Positions 43,630 to 52,054 of a DNA stretch of 64,000 bases are shown piece by piece. A model generated the notes under the pieces. The model worked only from the letters and a program-made list of their open reading frames with translations, did no database searches and had not been told where the DNA came from. Each line of letters begins with the position of its first letter. The first letter of the stretch is position 1. Origin of the DNA: Actinomadura mexicana (GTDB lineage: Bacteria; Actinomycetota; Actinomycetes; Streptosporangiales; Streptosporangiaceae); NCBI RefSeq assembly GCF_900188105.1, contig NZ_FZNP01000005.1, positions 248,001 to 312,000 on the forward strand, given 5' to 3'. The position numbers and the translations under genes are program-made.

Positions 43630-44840
43630 TCCCGAAACCCTCGCGCGGTCGTCACATCCATCTGCCCTGTAACGGCCGCCGTAACCAACGCCCGCTTCCG
43701 CTCCTCCAGCAGCTCCAACTGCCGCTCAATCGCCAAACGAAGCTCTGCCGCTCGCGCCTGCGACTCCCGCATCATGCCCACGACCCTCCGTTGCTCTTCG
43801 AGAGGTACAGCAGGAATGGGCCATTCTTTTATTTCACCGACTTTGAGATTGGCCATGGATTGCGAGGTTCCATGAGAGGCAGCGCCGCACAGGGCTCGCA
43901 CTCGACTGCCCGCAGCCATCTGCGACAAAAATTCTTTGTCCAAACCTGAAGTCACTTCGACCCGAAAAATCTTATCGCAGAGCAGAAGCTGTGCGCGGGG
44001 GTTGCGCGCCACCGTGACCGCTCCCACCAAGAGTGGCGTATTTGCTCGAGTGACAAGCAGATCACCATCCCTTACTTCGAACCTATGCTCCGGATAGAGA
44101 TCATCAGGCAACCGTTTGTTCTCACCCGAATGAAATTGACCACCTTTGACAGCACTGACCTTCAGAACTCCCCATTCGCCCCCCACAGCCTCCACATTGT
44201 CACACTGCGGACTAACACCCTGCTCAACTCGAAGTATAAAACGCCTGAACGGAAGACACCCGTACCTTGCACTCAATCTATCAATCTCGAGATCAAGAAA
44301 GGCTCGCTCACGCTCCACAACCCTATCGACCACCCGTCCGTGAAGCAGGGCCAGACGGTCAATCCGAGCAACTTCTGCATCAAGGAATTCGGCGATCCGC
44401 CGCTGCTCAGCCGAGACGGGCAGTGTCACCTTAATGTCCGCGAGGTCTTCCCAATAGAGACGCCATTGAGCCGGGCGGATACCCTTCGATCGGGCCCCAT
44501 ACTCAGCAATAAGTGGTTTGGACCGGAGCAAATAGTGCAAGAACGGACCGTAAACACGCGAGTCGACGGTGCAGACCAGATAGTCCGGACTGACAATTCC
44601 CTCATAAGAGGAAACACCCAGCGACCCTTGCCAAGCCTTCATTTTGTTGATGACAAGGTCACCAGGCTTCACAACCTGGTAGCGCGTTAGATCAAGCGGT
44701 GTCTTGTTAAAGTTGTCATCCCTGGACGCCTTCGGGATGACACCGTGGTCACGATAGACCGACAGAACCTCAAACTCAGGCCGATTGGCCTCCTCTTGAG
44801 GACGAAGTAGATAGCGAAGGTGAACTACCTCTTCAGTCAT
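43626..44840 (-). CDS. hsdS: type I restriction-modification specificity subunit
   Basis: This 404-residue protein has two target recognition domains, about 1-170 and 205-360, each followed by a helical spacer. The repeats LPVSAEQRRIAEFLDAEVAR and VPLEEQRRVVGMMRESQARA mark the conserved regions. It sets the bipartite DNA sequence recognised by both the methylase and the nuclease. The recognised sequence cannot be read from here. Base composition in the second domain and the spacer (about 43820-44700) is clearly lower in GC than the flanking genes, and rare A/T-ending codons are frequent, suggesting transfer or domain exchange. It is coupled to hsdM and hsdR by 4-nt overlaps. Confidence 0.93.
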   Translation of the reverse strand: MTEEVVHLRYLLRPQEEANRPEFEVLSVYRDHGVIPKASRDDNFNKTPLDLTRYQVVKPGDLVINKMKAWQGSLGVSSYEGIVSPDYLVCTVDSRVYGPFLHYLLRSKPLIAEYGARSKGIRPAQWRLYWEDLADIKVTLPVSAEQRRIAEFLDAEVARIDRLALLHGRVVDRVVERERAFLDLEIDRLSARYGCLPFRRFILRVEQGVSPQCDNVEAVGGEWGVLKVSAVKGGQFHSGENKRLPDDLYPEHRFEVRDGDLLVTRANTPLLVGAVTVARNPRAQLLLCDKIFRVEVTSGLDKEFLSQMAAGSRVRALCGAASHGTSQSMANLKVGEIKEWPIPAVPLEEQRRVVGMMRESQARAAELRLAIERQLELLEERKRALVTAAVTGQMDVTTARGFRE

Positions 44841-46837
44841 TTCGTCACCTCGGAGAGGAGGTGCTGGATCTGGGATTCCAGTTCCTTCAGTTCGGCGTCG
44901 ATCTCCTCGAGAGGACGGGGTGGCTTGTACACATAAAAATGGCGAGTGAAAGGGATCTCGTAGCCGATCTTGGCGCGGGTCTTCTCGCCGGTCTTGGGGT
45001 CCTTGACCTCGGCTATCCAGGCGTCGGAGACGTGGGGGCGGACCTCGCGTTTGAAGTACTCGTCGATGTCCTCCTTGAGGGGGACGTTCTCGTTGTCACG
45101 CAGGTCGGGGTCGGGAAGCGGCTCGCCCTTCTTGGTCTGGAGTTCGCCTTCGGGGTCGCTGACGGCGACGACGTTCCAGATCGCCTTGTCGACCGAGGTT
45201 CCCGGCCAGGCGATGCCGGCCTCGGCCGCGGCCACGAGCAAGTCGTGCTTGGCTTCGGCTCGGGTCGGCCAGGTGGTGCCGATGAACGGCTTGAGCGCGT
45301 CCAGGAGGGCTTCGCGGTCGGCGTACTTGGCGAAGGGCTTGGCCTCGGCGAGTACCGCAAGAATGTCCTCGGTGATCTCGAAGCGCTGGCGCAGGGGACG
45401 GTCGATGGTGATGCGCTGGTAGCCGAAGTCCTCGTTATCGAAGATCTTCACCTTGCGATGGCCGGGGTGGTCTGCATCCTTGGCCGCCTCGAACGCTACG
45501 CGGTAGAGACGGCTGATCTCATCGATGTGCTCGTCCGGAATGTACTTGCGCTTCTCCCCCATCGACTTGCGCATCTTGGCCCAGTTGTCGCGGGCGTCCA
45601 GAAGGACGACCTTCCCCTGGTGCTCCTTGTCCTTGCGGTTGGACAGGATCCAGATGTAGGTGGAGATCCCGGTGTTGTGGAAGATCTGGTCGGGGAGGGC
45701 GACGATCGTCTCCAGCAGGTCGCGTTCCAGGATCCAGCGGCGGATCTCCGACTCACCCGACCCGGCGCCGCCGGTGAACAGCGGCGAGCCGTTGAGGACG
45801 ATGCCGATGCGGCTGCCGCCGTCCGCCGGGGCGCGCATCTTCGAGATCATGTGCTGGAGGAACAGGAACGAGCCGTCGTTGATCCTGGGCAGGCCTGCGC
45901 CGAACCGGCCGGAGTGGCGCAGGACCTCGTGCTCGCGGCGGACCTTCTCCTCGATCTTCTTCCAGTCCACGCCGAACGGCGGGTTCGCGAGCATGTAGTC
46001 GAAGGTGCGCCCGCTGTAGTGGTCGTCGGTGAAGGAGTTGCCGAGCTTGATGTTCGCGGGGTCCTGCCCCTTGATCATCATGTCGGACCGGCAGATCGCG
46101 TACGACTCCTCGTTGAGTTCCTGGCCGAAGAGCTCGACGTTGACGCCCTCGGTCTGCGCCCGGATGTGCTCCTCGGAGGCGCTGAGCATCCCGCCCGTCC
46201 CGCACGCCGGGTCGTAGATGTTGATCACGTCGCCGGGCTGGAGGCGACCGAGGTCGGGGGCGAGCAGCAGGTTGACCATGAGCTTGATGACCTCGCGGGC
46301 CGTGAAGTGCTCACCCGCGGTCTCATTGGAGGTGTCCGCGAACCTGCGGATGAGATCCTCGAAGACGAAACCCATCTGGTGGTTGTTGACGTCCTCCGGG
46401 CTCAGCGGAAACCCGGCGAACGCCTGGACGACCTTGTAGAGCAGCTTGCGGGAGTTCAGGACTTCCACGCGCTGGCGGAAGTCGTACTTGTCCAGGATCT
46501 CGGCGGCCTCGGCGGTGAAGCCGTTGATGTAGTCGACGAGGTTCATGTGGACCTCGTTCACGTCGGACGCGATCGTCGCGAAGTTCTGCTTCGAGCGGTT
46601 GAAGAACTTCAGGCCCAACTCGTCGCAGATGAGCTCGTCCTTGTCGGGGAAGTCGTACAGCCTGTCCTTCTCCTCGACGAGCTTGCGGGTCGGCTCCAGG
46701 ACGTAGTCCATCCGGCGCAGCACCGTGAACGGCAAAATGATCTTGCCGTACTCCGAGCGCTTGTACTCGCCGCGGAGCAGGTCGGCGACCTTCCAGACGA
46801 GACCTGCCAGCTGGGATTCCGTGGTCGCCAACGTCAC
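44837..46837 (-). CDS. hsdM: type I restriction-modification N6-adenine methyltransferase
   Basis: This 666-residue HsdM has the AdoMet-binding motif DPACGTGG at 209-216 and an intact catalytic NPPF at 285-288, within LANPPFGVDW. The N-terminal HsdM_N helical domain has LRRMDYVLEPT. The C-terminal region has ELKELESQIQHLLSEV, a coiled-coil for docking with HsdS. It methylates adenine in the site specified by HsdS. GTG 46837 overlaps the stop of the upstream methylase-like gene (GTGA). It is somewhat longer than E. coli HsdM and of the type common in actinomycetes and anaerobes. Confidence 0.95.
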   Translation of the reverse strand: MTLATTESQLAGLVWKVADLLRGEYKRSEYGKIILPFTVLRRMDYVLEPTRKLVEEKDRLYDFPDKDELICDELGLKFFNRSKQNFATIASDVNEVHMNLVDYINGFTAEAAEILDKYDFRQRVEVLNSRKLLYKVVQAFAGFPLSPEDVNNHQMGFVFEDLIRRFADTSNETAGEHFTAREVIKLMVNLLLAPDLGRLQPGDVINIYDPACGTGGMLSASEEHIRAQTEGVNVELFGQELNEESYAICRSDMMIKGQDPANIKLGNSFTDDHYSGRTFDYMLANPPFGVDWKKIEEKVRREHEVLRHSGRFGAGLPRINDGSFLFLQHMISKMRAPADGGSRIGIVLNGSPLFTGGAGSGESEIRRWILERDLLETIVALPDQIFHNTGISTYIWILSNRKDKEHQGKVVLLDARDNWAKMRKSMGEKRKYIPDEHIDEISRLYRVAFEAAKDADHPGHRKVKIFDNEDFGYQRITIDRPLRQRFEITEDILAVLAEAKPFAKYADREALLDALKPFIGTTWPTRAEAKHDLLVAAAEAGIAWPGTSVDKAIWNVVAVSDPEGELQTKKGEPLPDPDLRDNENVPLKEDIDEYFKREVRPHVSDAWIAEVKDPKTGEKTRAKIGYEIPFTRHFYVYKPPRPLEEIDAELKELESQIQHLLSEVTK

Positions 46838-48825
46838 ATGCCTTTCGGTTCTTGGTGGGGGGCCGGGACGAAGGCCCCGGACGTGAGGCCATCCTGCGCC
46901 AGCCGTACGACATCCTGGCCGACCCGGACCGTCCGCTGCAGGAGGTCCGCGAACTCGGCGAGCTTCCGGAACTCCGCGCCGTACCTGCGCTGCTCGGCGA
47001 GCGGCAACCTCGGGATCATGGCGCGGCGCGGGTCGAAGCGGAAGGTTCCGGTACCGGTCACCGCTTGGCGGACGTTCTGCTCGCTGTGCAGGAACCCCGC
47101 GACGAAGTCAGGATCGAGCACGGTCTGGTCGCAGCGGATGAGATGCCGGTCGGGGGTGGGCCCGTCAAGGCCGAGGGTCGACTCCTTGCGGACGACGACG
47201 GGCCTTTCACTGGGATCGAGAACAGGGACGAGGATGTCGCCGACCTCCAGATCGATCCGCATCCGGGGGAGTTCTCGGTTGAGGATGACGTCCAGTGCCT
47301 GGGCTTTGACGAGTTCCGAAAGCGACACCATGGGCCAGTCGGCCGGAACGTCCGCTCTGGACATCCTCGGTGGCTGCTGCTTGGACAGACACCCGAGGAC
47401 GGGTGTCAACTCGTTCACCGCCTCCTCATGTGCCCGGACGAGATCGTCCTCGTCGCGCTGGACGTACCGCGCCGGCGTCAGGTCGACATCGTCATCGAGG
47501 AGTTCGATGACAGGGACCTTCGCGCTGACACCGGGCTCGTCCTCGTACTGGTGCCACCAGTCGCCCTCGATCTCCCGCACGCGCTCGCGGTCGAAGCGGG
47601 AGCCGTCGATCATGCGAACGCACGTCGCGGGCCCGATGGCTCCGCTGATCTCGCCGTCATCGTCTATGTATCCCGTGCTCGGGCGTATGAGCACCCACAG
47701 ATGCAGCCCGAGCGAATGGCCTCCGGCAAGGCCCGGAGGCAACGCGATGACCTCCCGCAGAGCGCCGCGCCGGAGCATCTCACCGCGGATCCGGCGTCCC
47801 GAGCGGCGGGCCGCGGCGGCGATCGGCATGGCGACGATCGCGATCCCACCCGGTCGGATATGCGCGTAGCAGTGCTGCAACCAGGCGAGCTCAGGCTCCG
47901 CACGAGGCGGCAGCCCGAACTCCCACCGGGCGTCGTAGCCGAGTTCATCGTGGCCCCACTCGCGGTCCCCGGTCGGCGGGTCGCACACGACGACGGCCGC
48001 GCCGTCCGGTCCACCCGGCGTTCCGGCGAACTGGTCGTTCCGCAGCGAGTCGCCCTGCCGGATGATCTCCGGCCCGACTCCGCACCACTGGATGCGATAC
48101 CAAGCGATACGTGCCACCGCAGGATCGCGTTCCTGCCCGGCCCTGGACCCCCCGATGCCGAGCTTCTTGCCAAGCGCCTGGAGGAGGTTCCCCGTCCCGC
48201 AGGACGGGTCGAAGACGGCTCCGTCCAATACGGGCGGAACCATGGCCGCGATGACGGTCGCGAGGTCGAGCGGTGTCACGACGATGGCGCGGTCTGTGGA
48301 GTCGACGTAGCGGCTGTGTAGATCCTCGAAGATCTGTTCCGGGATACCCTCGCGCGCCATCTCCACGAGCAACCGCCACGTGGGGACCTGATCCGGTCGC
48401 AACCCGTCCGCGAACGGGCTCCCCCCGGGAATCCGGCCTTGCGTCACGAAAGAGGCCACGGCCTCGGGCAACCGCTCCGCCAGCTCCTCGTCGGGCAGGA
48501 CGGCAAGGTCTTCCCATGCGCTTCGCGTGTCCCCCACGAAGGCGAGAAGGACCGCGACGTCCGCCAGCGTATCGACGAGCCGCCGGTCGTCGCCATAGGA
48601 CCTGAGCCGCTGCCAAAGGCGATCAGTGGCCGGTATGGCGCGGAGCTTTCCCCGATCACGCAACCACGTCTCCACCTCGGCCAGAGCGAACAGCGGTTTG
48701 ACCGAGGAGCCGCCCGCCGGCGCCGGGAAGTCCCGGTGCCGACGCCGCCAGTTGCTCACCGCGGACCGCTCGACTCCGGCCAGCCGGGCGATCTCCGCTC
48801 CGCTCACGAGCGACCCGTCACCCAT
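46834..48825 (-). CDS. HTH plus N6-methylase-like protein with altered catalytic motif, first gene of the type I R-M operon
   Basis: This 663-residue protein has three parts. Residues about 8-60 form an HTH (SGAEIARLAGVERSAVSNWR). About 170-400 are an HsdM-like methylase with AdoMet motif FDPSCGTGNLLQAL (DPSCGTG at 206-212). About 480-650 resemble one half of an HsdS subunit (FRFDPRRAMIPRLPLAEQRR then a helix). The catalytic NPPF/DPPY motif reads DPPT (282-285, VVVCDPPTGDREWG), lacking the aromatic residue that holds the flipped adenine, so methylation may be lost. It is coupled to hsdM by GTGA. It could be a regulator, DNA-sensing subunit or second specificity factor. ATG 48825 is used, 8 nt after GGGAGGG. 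Confidence 0.8.
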   Translation of the reverse strand: MGDGSLVSGAEIARLAGVERSAVSNWRRRHRDFPAPAGGSSVKPLFALAEVETWLRDRGKLRAIPATDRLWQRLRSYGDDRRLVDTLADVAVLLAFVGDTRSAWEDLAVLPDEELAERLPEAVASFVTQGRIPGGSPFADGLRPDQVPTWRLLVEMAREGIPEQIFEDLHSRYVDSTDRAIVVTPLDLATVIAAMVPPVLDGAVFDPSCGTGNLLQALGKKLGIGGSRAGQERDPAVARIAWYRIQWCGVGPEIIRQGDSLRNDQFAGTPGGPDGAAVVVCDPPTGDREWGHDELGYDARWEFGLPPRAEPELAWLQHCYAHIRPGGIAIVAMPIAAAARRSGRRIRGEMLRRGALREVIALPPGLAGGHSLGLHLWVLIRPSTGYIDDDGEISGAIGPATCVRMIDGSRFDRERVREIEGDWWHQYEDEPGVSAKVPVIELLDDDVDLTPARYVQRDEDDLVRAHEEAVNELTPVLGCLSKQQPPRMSRADVPADWPMVSLSELVKAQALDVILNRELPRMRIDLEVGDILVPVLDPSERPVVVRKESTLGLDGPTPDRHLIRCDQTVLDPDFVAGFLHSEQNVRQAVTGTGTFRFDPRRAMIPRLPLAEQRRYGAEFRKLAEFADLLQRTVRVGQDVVRLAQDGLTSGAFVPAPHQEPKGM

Positions 48826-48872
48826 CGCCACGCCCTCCCTCGTCCGTGTGCGACATCCTAGACCGAGCCGTC

Positions 48873-48940
48873 TTGTTAGCGCGAGTCGACGGAATCAAGT
48901 TGTTAGCGTCGCGCACACATGCTTCACTGGCTTAGCGCGA
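48873..48940. promoter_or_regulatory. three TTAGCG-core repeats between the R-M operon and the TrlF-like gene
   Basis: TTGTTAGCGCGA (48873-48884), TTGTTAGCG (48900-48908) and CTTAGCGCGA (48931-48940) are direct repeats spaced 27 and 29 bp. They lie in the 244-bp divergent promoter region 48826-49069. The first gene of the leftward operon encodes an HTH, so autoregulation from these sites is plausible. I see no gene in this gap. Confidence 0.5.
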
Positions 48941-49069
48941 CCGACTGGCAACGGAGCGAGTTCACACTAGCCCCACGGTTCCCCCCTGTCGGCCGAGTTT
49001 CAGAGTCACCGGCCTTGTCCGTCCCGAACTCGCCGCCGCCGCGTGGCGCTCGTCCTGAAGGAGCCGCCT

Positions 49070-51910
49070 ATGTCCCGCTGGTTCAAGTGCGACCTGCAGG
49101 TCGGAACCCCCGCGTGGGGCTTCACCCTCCCGTGCGACACCACGTACGACTTCGACGATCCGGCCGACCGGGAGGCCTTCTCGGATCGCTACATGGCCGC
49201 GCTGAAGGAGCGCGGCATCGAGGTCATCGCCTTGGCCGAGCATCACTCCGCCAACTGGCTGGACGATCTGCAGGAGGCGGGAGAGCGCGCCGGGATCACG
49301 GTCTTCCCCGGCGTGGAGGTGACGACCGGCAGCGGAGCCGACGGCGTCCACCTGATCCTCATCGGCGGCCTGGAGAAGACCGCCCAGGACATCGATTACC
49401 TGCTGGACGTCTGCTGCGGCTTCGACAGGGACCGGCATCCCCGGTTCGATCCGCGGACGAACAAGCCGGCTCCGGCGCGCAAGTCAATCGACGACCTGCT
49501 GGAGACGGTTCCTCCCGGGTGGCTGGTGATCGCGCCGCACGCACTCAGCGAAAACGGCATCGCGTCGGGGAAGAGCATCGAAGGATCCCTTCGCTGGAAG
49601 GCGATGCACCATGATCGCCTCTCGGCTCTCGATGTCGGCCGGGGTGACGACGAGAAGCAGCCCCCCGGCGGCAAGACCTGGAACCAGCGCTTCAGGGCGC
49701 GCGACCTCGACTACCTCCCCGCGGTCAAGCGACTGGCGTACGTCAGCACGTCCGATGCCTACCGCCTGGAGTCGCTAGGGACGCGCTTCACGTGGATCCG
49801 TATGGAGGAGCCGACGCTGGAGGGGCTGCGGCAGGCGTTCCTCGACTTCGGCTCCCGCATCCTGCGCGACTGCGACGAGCGGCTCAAGAACATGCCGGCC
49901 GGCGACCCGAACCGCGTCGAGCACAGCTGGTTGCAGAGGCTGCACCTGGGCGGGACCCTGGGCAACTCCAAGGACGCGCTGACCCTGGAGTTCACCCCCG
50001 GTCTGAACGTGATCATCGGTGGGCGCGGCGCGGGCAAGTCGACCGTCGTTTCGGGGATCCGTCAGATCTACGGAGATGTAGAGGGCCTTCCGGAAGGGCT
50101 CAGCAAGGAGGCGAAAGCGTTCCAGGACCGCGTGTTCGGCCGCGCCGACCTTACGTGCGTTCACCGACTGCCGGTATCCGGAGAGGAACAGGCGGCTCTG
50201 TGGAGCAAGGCCGAGGGACAGCGCACCGCTCGCGGCGGACAATTGACGCCGACCACGTTCCCTGTGCGCGTATTCGCCCAGAAGGAGTTGTTCGAGCGGG
50301 TCGCGGGCGACGCCGACGACGTGCACTCCTCGTCCCGCAACTTGCTGAAGCTGGTGGACGAGGCACTGGATGCCTCGGGCACGCAACCGGTCGCCGCGTT
50401 CGAAGCAACGCTCGCCCAGGGCCAGAACTCCCTGACGTCCCGTATCACGGAACGGCTGCAGGCCGAACGTGAGGTCGGACAACTGGACGCCCTGCGTGCC
50501 CGGACAGGAGAACTGAGCCGCCAGGTGGAACACCTCGACGACCCCGCAACGCAGGAGCGCCGAGGGCGAAACGAGCAAATCAATCAGGAACACAGGGACC
50601 TCGAAGCCCACGCGGAAAGCCTACGCATAGTGATCACAGAGCTGGAGAAGTCGACCAACGCGCTTCTGCCTCCCACCCAGCCCAGCGCCGTGGACGGCCC
50701 CCCAGTCGGCGTCCCCGGTGAGCACTACGCAGAGCTGGGCAGGATCCGCACCGCCCTGCGCACTTCCGTGCTGGAGGCCGTGGCGAAGGCCGCACGGGAG
50801 GCCGATGCCGCCAAGGACGCCCGCCGCTCCGGCGAGTGGGCGGACCGGGTCCGCGCAGCTCGGGAGGACGACAAGGCGTACCAGGCGGAACTTGCCGAAC
50901 TCGGAGTGGACACAGCGGCCTACCTGAGCCTGCGGGAGGACCTCGCGCAGATGATGGGCCGTATCCGGGCACTGGAAGCAAGCGCACGAAAGCTGCCGTC
51001 CCTGCGCCAGCAGGAGGCGTACGCCGCCGAAGAACTCGACGTCACACACGACAACCGCCGGCGGCTGCGGCAGCACTTTCTGGGTGAGATCGCACGACGG
51101 AGCGGAACGCTGCGGTTCGCTTTCCAGCAGCACGGCGATTGGGGAGGCTGGGAACGGGACGTCCGCACTCTTCTTGGCCTTCGCTCCGACGGCTACATCG
51201 AGGAGGTGCGTTCGCTGGCCAGATGGCTCTGGGACTGCGCCGAGGAATCGACGAGCAATCGGGTGCGGACCTGGCGGACCGCTCTCATCGACAACGACTT
51301 CAACCCCGTGAGCCGGGAGCTGCCGCTCCGCTCCGCCTGGTGGACGAAGCTCACCCAGCTCGATCAGGCGGTCCGAATTCGCCTGTGCTCCTTGCTGGCC
51401 GATGACGTTGTGGTCATGAAGTTCCTGCGGGAGGGCGGGGCCCCGGAAAAGGCGGCCGACTGGCAGGAGGTGACCCAGGGATCACCTGGCCAGCGGAGCG
51501 CCGCGATGCTCAGCTTCGTCTTCCATCAGGGCGAAGAGCCTCTCGTCCTCGACCAGCCCGAAGACGATCTCGACACCACCCTGATCTCCGAGCTGATCGT
51601 CGCGCAGTTGCGTGGCAGCCGGTGGCGGAGGCAGATCATCGTCGTGACCCACAACGCCAACATCCCGGTGCTCGGCGACGCCGACCGCGTCATCGTCCTG
51701 GAGAACACGGACGGCTCCATCCGTATTCGCAACTCCACGAGGCCGCACATGGGCTCCATCGACGTGCAGGAGGTCAGGACTGACATCCAGAACGTCATGG
51801 AGGGGGGCGTCAGCGCGTTCGTCATGCGCGAGCGCAAGTACGACAACGAACTCAGCAACTACCGGAAGGACGCTGCGAGCATGCAGCAGGGCAAAGCCAT
51901 GCGGTCCTGA
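49070..51910 (+). CDS. PHP-SMC type ATPase, TrlF family
   Basis: This 946-residue protein has an N-terminal PHP metallophosphoesterase-like domain (about 1-270): CDLQVGTPAWGF in place of the usual DLHxHT, LAEHHSANWLDD with H58/H59, PGVEVTT and APHALSENG. An ABC/SMC-like ATPase follows, with Walker A GGRGAGKST at 317-325, a long coiled-coil (about 430-720), signature-like QGSPGQRSAAML and Walker B LVLDQPEDDLD near 825-835, then THNANIPVLGDAD. AAGGAG lies 7 nt before ATG 49070. Relatives are linked with conflict systems; PrrC and RloC, also ATPase-nuclease fusions, sit with type I R-M systems. It is divergent from this R-M operon, which suggests a back-up effector. Confidence 0.88.
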   Translation: MSRWFKCDLQVGTPAWGFTLPCDTTYDFDDPADREAFSDRYMAALKERGIEVIALAEHHSANWLDDLQEAGERAGITVFPGVEVTTGSGADGVHLILIGGLEKTAQDIDYLLDVCCGFDRDRHPRFDPRTNKPAPARKSIDDLLETVPPGWLVIAPHALSENGIASGKSIEGSLRWKAMHHDRLSALDVGRGDDEKQPPGGKTWNQRFRARDLDYLPAVKRLAYVSTSDAYRLESLGTRFTWIRMEEPTLEGLRQAFLDFGSRILRDCDERLKNMPAGDPNRVEHSWLQRLHLGGTLGNSKDALTLEFTPGLNVIIGGRGAGKSTVVSGIRQIYGDVEGLPEGLSKEAKAFQDRVFGRADLTCVHRLPVSGEEQAALWSKAEGQRTARGGQLTPTTFPVRVFAQKELFERVAGDADDVHSSSRNLLKLVDEALDASGTQPVAAFEATLAQGQNSLTSRITERLQAEREVGQLDALRARTGELSRQVEHLDDPATQERRGRNEQINQEHRDLEAHAESLRIVITELEKSTNALLPPTQPSAVDGPPVGVPGEHYAELGRIRTALRTSVLEAVAKAAREADAAKDARRSGEWADRVRAAREDDKAYQAELAELGVDTAAYLSLREDLAQMMGRIRALEASARKLPSLRQQEAYAAEELDVTHDNRRRLRQHFLGEIARRSGTLRFAFQQHGDWGGWERDVRTLLGLRSDGYIEEVRSLARWLWDCAEESTSNRVRTWRTALIDNDFNPVSRELPLRSAWWTKLTQLDQAVRIRLCSLLADDVVVMKFLREGGAPEKAADWQEVTQGSPGQRSAAMLSFVFHQGEEPLVLDQPEDDLDTTLISELIVAQLRGSRWRRQIIVVTHNANIPVLGDADRVIVLENTDGSIRIRNSTRPHMGSIDVQEVRTDIQNVMEGGVSAFVMRERKYDNELSNYRKDAASMQQGKAMRS

Positions 51911-52054
51911 TGCCGGTGGTGCACGGACTGACGCGGAAGCGGGCGTGGGCGGAAGCACATGATCCGGATGGGGCCTCGGCAAAGGTTGTCGGGCGGTGGA
52001 AGCGGGGTGAAACTTGTTGGCGAACACCCCCGCCGTCCAATTCCGGGAAGGCTC

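Noticed and set aside
43626-44840. hsdS disrupted by frameshift, suggested by plus-strand frames at 44085-44690
   Set aside because: The minus-strand 404-residue frame is continuous with both conserved regions; the plus-strand frames are low-GC by-products.
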